A stretch of DNA of 18,102 nt from the NCBI GenBank assembly GCA_964415525.1, contig CAYQAS010000088.1, positions 1-18,102 on the forward strand, given 5' to 3'. The notes below the pieces were generated by a model. That model was not told the origin of the DNA, searched no databases, and was given only the letters and a program-made list of their open reading frames with translations. The translations under genes and the position numbers were made by a program. Shown here in pieces: positions 13,290 through 18,102 of this stretch. Source of the stretch: CAZPUI01 sp964415525. GTDB taxonomy: Bacteria; Acidobacteriota; Holophagae; Holophagales; Holophagaceae. The stretch's first letter is position 1, and the number at the start of each line of letters is the position of its first letter.

Positions 13290-13437
13290 ACAGTGGGACA
13301 CTGTTCCTGTGCACTGCCCAAGCGCACTCATGTGGAGACGTGGCACCTCCCCAATGGCACCGGCGGTACGCAAGACCGGTGCAAATCCGGCGCAATTGTG
13401 CCTGGTCTGAGATCTTCCCCTCCCTGAAAGGAACGCC
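13290..13437 (+). promoter_or_regulatory. structured 5' leader of the dehydrogenase gene, riboswitch-like, class unknown
   Basis: Several strong pairings cluster here. ACAGTG/CACTGT (13290-13304) is a perfect hairpin. GCACCGG (13357-13363) pairs with CCGGTGC (13376-13382). That pairing excludes an alternative arrangement: CCGG (13376-13379) with CCGG (13387-13390), GGCGC/GTGCC around AATT (13389-13402), and AGACC/GGTCT (13373-13377 and 13404-13408) closing the multibranch. The stretch CCGGTGCAAATCCGGCGC locally resembles the J5/6-P6 region of cobalamin riboswitches, but the following CCCGCnACTG box is absent. Ribosome binding site AAAGGA (13427-13432) follows. Mutually exclusive stems just before a ribosome binding site suggest regulation, but none is proven. 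Confidence 0.4.
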
Positions 13438-14370
13438 ATGAAAGTCGCAATCATCGGTGCCGGACATGTCGGCGCAACCGTCGCGTACACCCTCCTGGTC
13501 AAGGGGGAGGCGGATGTCATCAGCATCATCGACATCAATCGGGAGAAGGCCAAGGGCGAGGCCCAGGACCTGCGCCATGGCGTTGCTTTCGCGGGGCAGG
13601 TGGACATCAAGGCCGAGGGCTACGAGGGCGTCCGCGATGCGGATGTCATCGTCATCACGGCGGGGCGCAACCGCAAGCCCAACGAGACTCGCCTCGATCT
13701 GGCCAAGGCCAACGTGCGGATCATCGAGGACATCGTCGACCACATCAAGCCGCACTACACCGGCTCTGTGATCCTCGTGGTCAGCAATCCGATGGACGTG
13801 CTGACCTACGTGACCTACAAGCGCATGGGCATCTCCAAGCAGAAGGTCTTCGGCTCCGGCACCACGCTGGACTCCTCCCGTCTGCGCCACCTGCTCGGTC
13901 AGGCCTTCGACGTCGATCCCCGCAGCATCCACGCCATGGTCATCGGTGAGCACGGCGATTCCGCCGTGCCGGTGTGGAGCTCGGCGACCATCGGACAGAC
14001 CCCCATCACCCAGTACACCCCCGCCGGGCGCGAACCCCTGACAAATGAGGAGCTGGAGCAGCTCAAGCAGCGCGTGCTGCTTTCGGGCAAGCACGTCATC
14101 GAGCGCAAGGGTGCCACCTACTACGGCATCGCCCTTTCCGTGACGCGGGTGCTGGAAGCCATCATCGGCAATGAGCGGAGTGTCTTCACGGTCTCCTCTT
14201 TCATGGATGGCCTCCACGGCATCGAGGATGTTTGCCTCTCGCTGCCCACCGTGCTGCACCGCGAAGGCATCCGCGAGATCCTGCCCGTCGCCATGGACGA
14301 GGAGGAATTGGCGGGTCTGCGCCGTTCCGCCGAGGTGCTGAAAACCATCCTGAAGGAACTGGGATACTGA
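13438..14370 (+). CDS. NAD-dependent lactate/malate dehydrogenase family enzyme, LDH-like with malate-type Arg
   Basis: This 310-residue protein has the Rossmann start KVAIIGAGHVGATVAY (residues 2-17) and NAD-selecting Asp32 in IIDINR. Catalytic residues are Arg85 (equivalent to R109), Asp145 and Arg148 (D168, R171) in TTLDSSRLR, and His172 (H195) in GEHGDSAVPVWSS. The GEHGDSAVPVWSS and KPNETRLDL motifs are those of L-lactate dehydrogenases. However, the specificity position 102, Gln in LDH (AGANQKPGETR), is Arg79 here (TAGRNRKPNETR), as in malate dehydrogenases. Arg at 102 is known to switch Bacillus LDH to oxaloacetate/malate, so I predict malate dehydrogenase activity on an LDH-type scaffold. 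It would then serve the TCA cycle. It follows a structured leader and precedes gmd by 39 bp. Confidence 0.92.
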   Translation: MKVAIIGAGHVGATVAYTLLVKGEADVISIIDINREKAKGEAQDLRHGVAFAGQVDIKAEGYEGVRDADVIVITAGRNRKPNETRLDLAKANVRIIEDIVDHIKPHYTGSVILVVSNPMDVLTYVTYKRMGISKQKVFGSGTTLDSSRLRHLLGQAFDVDPRSIHAMVIGEHGDSAVPVWSSATIGQTPITQYTPAGREPLTNEELEQLKQRVLLSGKHVIERKGATYYGIALSVTRVLEAIIGNERSVFTVSSFMDGLHGIEDVCLSLPTVLHREGIREILPVAMDEEELAGLRRSAEVLKTILKELGY

Positions 14371-14407
14371 GCTCCGGGTTAGCATGGGGGTCTTCCATCC
14401 GGAGCTC
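14369..14407 (+). promoter_or_regulatory. hairpin hiding the gmd ribosome binding site
   Basis: GAGCTCCGG (14369-14377) pairs perfectly with CCGGAGCTC (14399-14407). Inner arms ATGG/CCAT (14384-14387, 14395-14398) extend it. The 5' arm begins inside the dehydrogenase stop codon (14368-14370), and the 3' arm contains GGAG, the gmd ribosome binding site, 5 nt before its ATG. A ribosome finishing the dehydrogenase would open the stem, so it could couple gmd translation to the upstream gene. There is no U-tract, so it is not a standard terminator. Confidence 0.6.
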
Positions 14408-14409
14408 CC

Positions 14410-15453
14410 ATGACCCGCAGCGCGCTCATCACCGGCATCACCGGCCAGGACGGCAGCTATCTCTCGGAACTGCTGCTGGCCAAGGGGTATCAGGTTCACG
14501 GCATCGTCCGCCGGGCCAGCACGTTCAACACGAGCCGCATCGACCACCTGTACCAGGATCCCCACGACGGGCCCTCTCTGAGCCTGCACTACGGGGACCT
14601 GAGTGACGGGAACGGTCTGCGGCGCGTGCTGGATACGGTGCAACCGGACGAGGTCTATAACCTGGGAGCCCAGAGCCACGTGCGTGTGAGCTTCGACCAG
14701 CCGGAGTTCACGGCGGAGGTCGTCGGCATGGGCACCCTGCGGCTGCTGGAGGCGGTGCGCAGCCACCAGGACGCCAGCGGGCGGAAGGTGCGCTTCTACC
14801 AGGCGGGTTCCTCCGAGATGTTCGGCGCTGCCAAGCCTCGCCAGCACGAGGGGACGACCTTCCAGCCCCGCAGCCCCTATGCCTGTGCCAAGGTCTACAG
14901 CCACTACCAGGTGATCAACCACCGCGAGAGCTACGGGATGTTCGCCAGCAACGGCATCCTCTTCAACCACGAGAGCCCGCGCCGAGGCGAGACGTTCGTC
15001 ACCCGCAAGATCACCCGGGCCGCCACCCGCATCAAACTGGGGCTGCAGCAGAAGCTCTTCCTGGGGAACCTGGACGCCAAGCGCGACTGGGGCTTCGCGG
15101 GGGACTATGTGGAGGCCATGTGGCGCATGCTCCAGCACGATGTGCCCGGGGATTTCGTCGTCGCCACGGGGGAGGCGCTTTCCATCCGCGATTTCCTCAC
15201 CCTGGTGTTCGAGCGGCTGGACCTGGACTGGAAGCAGTACGTTGAGATCGATCCGCGCTACTTCCGGCCCGCCGAGGTGGACCACCTCGAAGGCGACAGC
15301 ACCCGCGCCCGGGAGGTCCTCGGCTGGAAACCCACGACAGACATCCGTCATTTGGCCAAGATGATGGTGGAGAGCGATCTCCTGCTGGCACAGCGGGAGC
15401 GGCTCCTGGAGGATGCGGGCTTGCCGCACGACGTGGAGGGTGGATACCGATGA
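14410..15453 (+). CDS. gmd: GDP-mannose 4,6-dehydratase
   Basis: This 347-residue protein is full length for Gmd, which converts GDP-D-mannose to GDP-4-keto-6-deoxy-D-mannose using bound NADP(H) in the cytosol. It is an extended short-chain dehydrogenase: glycine motif ITGITGQDGSYL (residues 7-18), RRASTFNTSRIDHLY (34-48), YNLGAQSHV (83-91), the Ser/Glu pair in GSSEMFG (133-139), catalytic Tyr157 and Lys161 in SPYACAKVYSHY, and NHESPRRGETFVTRK (186-200). The FNHESP and YFRPAEVDHLEGD segments (284-296) are diagnostic. Its ATG lies 5 nt after GGAG that is buried in a hairpin. It overlaps fcl by 4 nt (ATGA), so the two enzymes act in sequence and are co-translated. Confidence 0.96.
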   Translation: MTRSALITGITGQDGSYLSELLLAKGYQVHGIVRRASTFNTSRIDHLYQDPHDGPSLSLHYGDLSDGNGLRRVLDTVQPDEVYNLGAQSHVRVSFDQPEFTAEVVGMGTLRLLEAVRSHQDASGRKVRFYQAGSSEMFGAAKPRQHEGTTFQPRSPYACAKVYSHYQVINHRESYGMFASNGILFNHESPRRGETFVTRKITRAATRIKLGLQQKLFLGNLDAKRDWGFAGDYVEAMWRMLQHDVPGDFVVATGEALSIRDFLTLVFERLDLDWKQYVEIDPRYFRPAEVDHLEGDSTRAREVLGWKPTTDIRHLAKMMVESDLLLAQRERLLEDAGLPHDVEGGYR

Positions 15454-16400
15454 CCAGTGGTTTTTCTCTGAAGGGCCGACGCATTTTCGTGACCGGCGGC
15501 CATGGTTTCCTCGGCAAGCATGTGTTGGCAGAGCTTGAATCGCGTGGCGCCGTGATCCTCGCCCCCACGGCGGAGGCGTGCGACCTGCTCGACCCCACCG
15601 CCGCCCGTCGCTACATCCAGGAACACAAGCCCGATGGCGTGATCCACATGGCGGCCCTCGTGGGCGGCATCGGCGCCAACCGCAAGCACCCCGGCGCTTT
15701 CTTCTACGCCAACATGGCCATGGGCCTCCACCTCATCGAGGCCTGCCGCCTCGAGGGTGTGGAGAAGATCCTCGTGCTCGGTACCGTCTGCGCCTACCCG
15801 AACCACACGCCGGTGCCGTTTAAAGAAGACGACCTCTGGAACGGTTATCCGGAGGTCACCAACGCCCCCTACGGCATCGCCAAAAAGGCCCTGCTGGTGC
15901 AGCTCCAGAGCTACCGCCAGGAGTACGGCACCCGGGGCATCTTTCTCATCCCCGTGAACCTCTACGGTCCCGGCGACCACCTGGACCTGGAGAACAACCA
16001 CGTCATCCCGGCGCTCATCCGAAAGTTCCTGGAGGCCAAGGCCGAAGGCAAGCCGAGCGTGGAACTGTGGGGCACCGGCGTCGCCAGCCGCGAGTTCCTC
16101 TTTGTTCGGGACGCCGCCGAGGCCATCTGCGAGGGCATGGCGCGCTATGAGGATGCGGACCCTGTGAACCTCGGCACCGGCGAGGAGATCACCATCCGGG
16201 ATCTGGCCCTCAAGATCCAGGCCCTGGTGGGCTTCGAGGGCGAGCTGGTCTTCAATCCCGCGTATCCCGACGGCCAGCCCAAGCGGAAGCTCGACACGAG
16301 CCGCGCCAAGGAGCGCTTCGACTGGGAAGCCCGCTACCGGCTGGACCAGGGGCTCGTGGAGACCATCGCCTGGATGAAGGGCGCCCTCGGGCTCAACTGA
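15450..16400 (+). CDS. fcl: GDP-L-fucose synthase (GDP-4-keto-6-deoxymannose epimerase/reductase)
   Basis: This 316-residue protein completes GDP-L-fucose synthesis from the Gmd product by 3,5-epimerisation and NADPH reduction. Glycine motif VTGGHGFLGKH (residues 14-24), then HMAALVGGIGANRKHPG (66-82), the classic GMER segment. Catalytic residues align with E. coli GMER at a constant offset of five: Cys114 (C109), Tyr141 and Lys145 (Y136, K140) in APYGIAKKA, and His184 (H179). The usual Ser107 is Thr112 here (LGTVCAYP), a conservative change. REFLFVRDAAEA (214-225) and NLGTGEEITI (240-249) also fit. It is the last gene before a strong terminator. The product probably feeds lipopolysaccharide or exopolysaccharide, but no glycosyltransferase is in the window. 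Confidence 0.95.
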   Translation: MTSGFSLKGRRIFVTGGHGFLGKHVLAELESRGAVILAPTAEACDLLDPTAARRYIQEHKPDGVIHMAALVGGIGANRKHPGAFFYANMAMGLHLIEACRLEGVEKILVLGTVCAYPNHTPVPFKEDDLWNGYPEVTNAPYGIAKKALLVQLQSYRQEYGTRGIFLIPVNLYGPGDHLDLENNHVIPALIRKFLEAKAEGKPSVELWGTGVASREFLFVRDAAEAICEGMARYEDADPVNLGTGEEITIRDLALKIQALVGFEGELVFNPAYPDGQPKRKLDTSRAKERFDWEARYRLDQGLVETIAWMKGALGLN

Positions 16401-16417
16401 TTCACCGGGAAAACCAA

Positions 16418-16461
16418 GACGGGCGGACGGGACATGTCCCATCCGCCCGTCTCTGATTTTT
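16418..16461. terminator. strong, probably bidirectional terminator between fcl and the barrel protein gene
   Basis: GACGGGCGGA (16418-16427) pairs with TCCGCCCGTC (16442-16451), with an inner GGGAC/GTCCC stem. Rightward it is followed by TCTGATTTTT; leftward the minus strand continues TTGGTTTTCC. It sits between two converging genes. Confidence 0.88.
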
Positions 16462-16470
16462 GCCCAGCGT

Positions 16471-17124
16471 TCAGAACGCGATGCCGAGCCCGAAGGTCCA
16501 CATGCGCTCCACTTCCTGGCCGCTGCCCTGGGCCTGGAGGTAGGTGGCGAAGTCCGACAGGCTGTGGAGCTGCACGGGCTTGTCCTTGCTCGTGGGCTGC
16601 TGGTAGCTGGCGGCGAGGTAGGCATTCAGGAGGGGCAGGGGCAGGTTGTAGCGGGTGCCGACCCGCAGCCAGAGGCGGTTGAGGTTCTGGTCCCGCTTGG
16701 CTCCGGCGCCCTCGAAGGTGTAGTTCTGGAACCGCTGGATGAGCCCGATCTCCCCGGCAAAGCCGGTGAAGGGCACGTTCAGCATGGCGTTCACCCCCGC
16801 GCCGAAGCCCGCCTGCTGGAGGCGGCTGCCGCTCCGCTGAGTGCCTTGGTCGATGGTGCCGTCCGCCGCGAAGCGGGAGACCTCCACGCCCCAGTCCAGG
16901 CGGAGCACCGGGCCGACCCGGATGATGCGGTGGTTATAGGAGGCGATGAAGCCGTTGCCGGTGTCCAGCTGCCCCTTGGTCTGGATGGCGCCTTGGGCGC
17001 CCTGGATCATCGTCTGGGGCAGGTTCTGCCCTTTCGGGAAAGGCACTTCCAGGCGCAGATCCCAGGCCTGGGCCGCGAGAGGAAGCGTCAGGACGGACAA
17101 GGCGAACGCGTGGCGCAGGGACAT
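16471..17124 (-). CDS. small outer-membrane beta-barrel-like protein, function unknown
   Basis: This protein has 217 residues. The start at 17124 is chosen because GGAGG lies 4 nt upstream and it begins a signal peptide, MSLRHAFALSVLTLPLAAQA, cleaved before WDLRLEV; an in-frame extension to 17331 lacks both. The mature chain alternates polar and hydrophobic residues in strand-like stretches (FIASYNHRIIRVGPVLRLDWGVEVS, quoted only to show aromatic, alternating character in parts). It ends TFGLGIAF with a terminal Phe, as outer-membrane barrels do for BAM recognition. No family is recognised; size would suit an 8-stranded barrel. It converges with fcl across a shared terminator, and a TAAAGT hexamer 22 nt upstream may be its -10 box. 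Confidence 0.75.
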   Translation of the reverse strand: MSLRHAFALSVLTLPLAAQAWDLRLEVPFPKGQNLPQTMIQGAQGAIQTKGQLDTGNGFIASYNHRIIRVGPVLRLDWGVEVSRFAADGTIDQGTQRSGSRLQQAGFGAGVNAMLNVPFTGFAGEIGLIQRFQNYTFEGAGAKRDQNLNRLWLRVGTRYNLPLPLLNAYLAASYQQPTSKDKPVQLHSLSDFATYLQAQGSGQEVERMWTFGLGIAF

Positions 17125-17146
17125 GGTTCCTCCAGGGGGTGTCTCC

Positions 17147-17152
17147 ACTTTA
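17147..17152 (-). promoter_or_regulatory. candidate -10 element (TAAAGT) of the barrel protein gene
   Basis: The minus strand reads TAAAGT 22 nt before the start codon at 17124. Confidence 0.35.
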
Positions 17153-17206
17153 CGGGAGGGAGGGGGGTGGCCGGTTATGCTGTGCCCTCCCGGAGTCGAT
17201 CTTTTC

Positions 17207-17350
17207 ATGTCTGACGTGCCTTCCCAGCTCCCCATCGGGCGCCTGCTCCGAAAGGTGTCACCGCGGGACATGCGCATGTGGCGCGGCAAAGACAGGTTCA
17301 TGTCTCTTGGAAGATTCGGCGCACGCTGCATTGAGTCGTGGGTCGTCTGA
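17207..17350 (+). CDS. possible 47-residue small protein, unknown
   Basis: In the 323-bp gap between the barrel gene and pilB, an ATG at 17207 opens a short frame starting MSDVPSQLPIGRLLRKVSP and ending at a TGA (17348-17350). A TATGCT hexamer (17176-17181) lies 25 nt upstream, matching the -10 pattern of other genes. GGAG at 17192-17195 is a rather distant ribosome binding site (11 nt). The peptide is very basic, with no known motif. It may be a small gene, a decayed gene start or chance; the rest of the gap shows only a CGGGAGGG/CCCTCCCG stem (17153-17160, 17185-17192). Confidence 0.25.
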   Translation: MSDVPSQLPIGRLLRKVSPRDMRMWRGKDRFMSLGRFGARCIESWVV

Positions 17351-17417
17351 AGCGGATCACCGTGTCCTTGCCTCGGGCCGTCGCATCCCTGTGGAACCCG
17401 CGCCCCTTCCCAGGCAC

Positions 17418-17423
17418 TACACT
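17418..17423 (+). promoter_or_regulatory. candidate -10 element (TACACT) of pilB
   Basis: TACACT lies 24 nt before the pilB ATG at 17448. No clear -35 box, and the neighbouring AGGCAC does not complete a sigma-54 site because the downstream GC is missing. Confidence 0.35.
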
Positions 17424-17447
17424 GAAACCTGACACAAAGGCCCGTTC

Positions 17448-18102
17448 ATGCCGGATACGACGACTCCCACCGATTTCACCGCCTCCCTGGATCCCGCCTC
17501 CCTCGGGACCGACCGGGCCTTTGGGCATTACCCGGCCTTGGACCTGACCAAGGAACCGGTGGATTTCTCGCTGTTCCAGGCGGTGAGCCTCGACCTGATG
17601 CTCAAGCACCACTTCGTGCCCGTGCATGAGCGCGACGGCATCCTCGTCGTGGCCATGGGTGATCCGCTGGACGTGGTCACGCAGGATCTCCTGCGCAACC
17701 AGCTCAAACGGCCCATCAAATTTGCCGGGGCGCCCCTGGCGCAGATCCAGGAAGTGCTGAAGAAGTCCGAGAGCGGCCAGAAGGTGCTGGACGAGGCCGG
17801 TGAGGCCCTCAAGGTGCAGGTGCTGCGCGAAGAGGACGTGGACGACGAGGTACTCGACCTCGACCGCCTCACGGACAAGGACGAGGCGCCCATCATCCGC
17901 CTCGTGGACACGACGATCTTCAACGCCCTGCAGCGGCGCACCTCCGACATCCACATGGAGACGACGGCCCGGGGTTTCCAGATCAAGTACCGCATCGATG
18001 GCAGCCTCTACCCGGCCGCCGATCCCATCGACAAGCGCTTCGCCTCGCCCATCATCAGCCGCATCAAGGTCATGTCCGAGCTGGACATCGCCGAGAAGCG
18101 CA
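17448..18102 (+). CDS. pilB: type IV pilus assembly / type II secretion ATPase (PilB/GspE), N-terminal part
   Basis: The gene runs off the right edge; 218 codons are visible. The start ATG has AAAGG 7 nt upstream. Residues 1-35 are a variable, proline- and threonine-rich start. Residues about 38-105 form a GspE N-terminal (MshEN-like) domain: FSLFQAVSLDLMLKHHFVPV, then ILVVAMGDPLDVVTQDLL. An acidic linker follows (about 127-145). The ATPase region opens with PIIRLVDTTIFNALQRRTSDIHMET (family form SDIHIE, 166-172) and YRIDG (181-185), then ISRIKVMSELDIAEKR. Walker A and later motifs lie beyond the window, so activity cannot be judged. PilB-type hexamers power pilus extension; GspE drives secretion. 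It would work with the PilC/GspF protein at 11870-13057. Confidence 0.92.
   Translation, partial: MPDTTTPTDFTASLDPASLGTDRAFGHYPALDLTKEPVDFSLFQAVSLDLMLKHHFVPVHERDGILVVAMGDPLDVVTQDLLRNQLKRPIKFAGAPLAQIQEVLKKSESGQKVLDEAGEALKVQVLREEDVDDEVLDLDRLTDKDEAPIIRLVDTTIFNALQRRTSDIHMETTARGFQIKYRIDGSLYPAADPIDKRFASPIISRIKVMSELDIAEKR

Noticed and set aside
13356..13370. FMN riboswitch (CACCGGCGGT)
   Set aside because: Only this short piece matches; the GCCCGCGAGC core and the GGCCGACGGT segment are absent.
13376..13397. tRNA T-arm-like sequence (CCGG-TGCAAAT-CCGG)
   Set aside because: The stem has only four pairs, the loop is not TTC-type, and no acceptor or anticodon arms are found at the right distance.
13370..13410. 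Cobalamin riboswitch (CCGGTGCAAATCCGGCGC similarity)
   Set aside because: The conserved CCCGC-ACTG box after this element and the GGGAA upstream are missing, and the downstream gene is not a cobalamin or corrinoid gene. The leader is kept only as an unknown structured region.
13234..15429. A 731-codon minus-strand open frame opposite the dehydrogenase and gmd
   Set aside because: Same reason: both plus-strand genes are full-length, well-conserved enzymes, and the antisense translation has no recognisable domain.
17411..17426. Sigma-54 promoter before pilB (AGGCAC-TACAC)
   Set aside because: The invariant GC about 10 nt after GG is absent (AA instead). A TACACT -10 box explains the site better.
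1..18102. CRISPR arrays, rRNA or tRNA genes, phage or plasmid genes
   Set aside because: No spaced identical repeats, no tRNA-like cloverleaf and no integrase, capsid or replication genes were seen.

Overview
This is GC-rich, densely coded bacterial chromosome with short intergenic gaps, GTG and TTG starts next to ATG, and AGGAG-type ribosome binding sites. An outer-membrane-like protein, a type IV pilus/type II secretion ATPase and inner-membrane platform, and GDP-fucose synthesis indicate a Gram-negative. My best guess is an acidobacterium of the Holophagae (Geothrix/Holophaga-like). That is an impression from gene content and style, not a computed placement. The genes are mostly housekeeping; the unusual material lies in the intergenic DNA.

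Layout. (a) 1-2169, plus strand: the end of a SWIM zinc-finger protein, ridA flanked by what look like decayed ridA fragments, and a dimethylargininase-family hydrolase. (b) 2170-3857, minus strand: a secreted TPR protein and a thioredoxin-fold protein. (c) 4010-6190, plus strand: a sigma-54 activator with a variant GAFTDA loop and an HD-domain alarmone-hydrolase-like protein. (d) 6191-7109: an AT-richer island with an unlisted 59-residue minus-strand gene that has the hallmarks of a class I lanthipeptide precursor, with its own ribosome binding site and terminator. (e) 7110-8764, plus strand: prmA and murI, overlapping by 4 nt. (f) 8761-9034: a structured 266-bp element bounded by 17-bp inverted repeats and a CTAG duplication. 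It appears to have inserted into a CTAG where the stop codons of murI and the converging kinase gene once overlapped. (g) 9031-11735, minus strand: an operon for a DUF4920-like periplasmic protein, a PepSY-like membrane protein and a sensor histidine kinase. (h) 11870-13057, minus strand: pilC/gspF. (i) 13438-16400, plus strand: a lactate/malate dehydrogenase behind a structured leader, then gmd and fcl for GDP-L-fucose, ending at a strong terminator. (j) 16471-17124, minus strand: a small beta-barrel candidate. (k) 17448 to the end: the N-terminal part of pilB/gspE.

How the genes connect. Gmd and Fcl convert GDP-mannose to GDP-L-fucose for surface polysaccharide. PilC and PilB are parts of one pilus or secretion machine, although separated here. 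MurI supplies D-glutamate for peptidoglycan. A TA-NNN-T hexamer, often TAGGCT-like, lies 6-25 nt upstream of many of the start codons and is probably the organism's -10 promoter element. The most promising undescribed system is the orphan lanthipeptide-like gene at 6424-6603: each of its four cysteines has a Thr or Ser exactly five residues before it, behind a KLTLSKETL leader ending in Gly-Gly. No modification enzyme is visible in the window.
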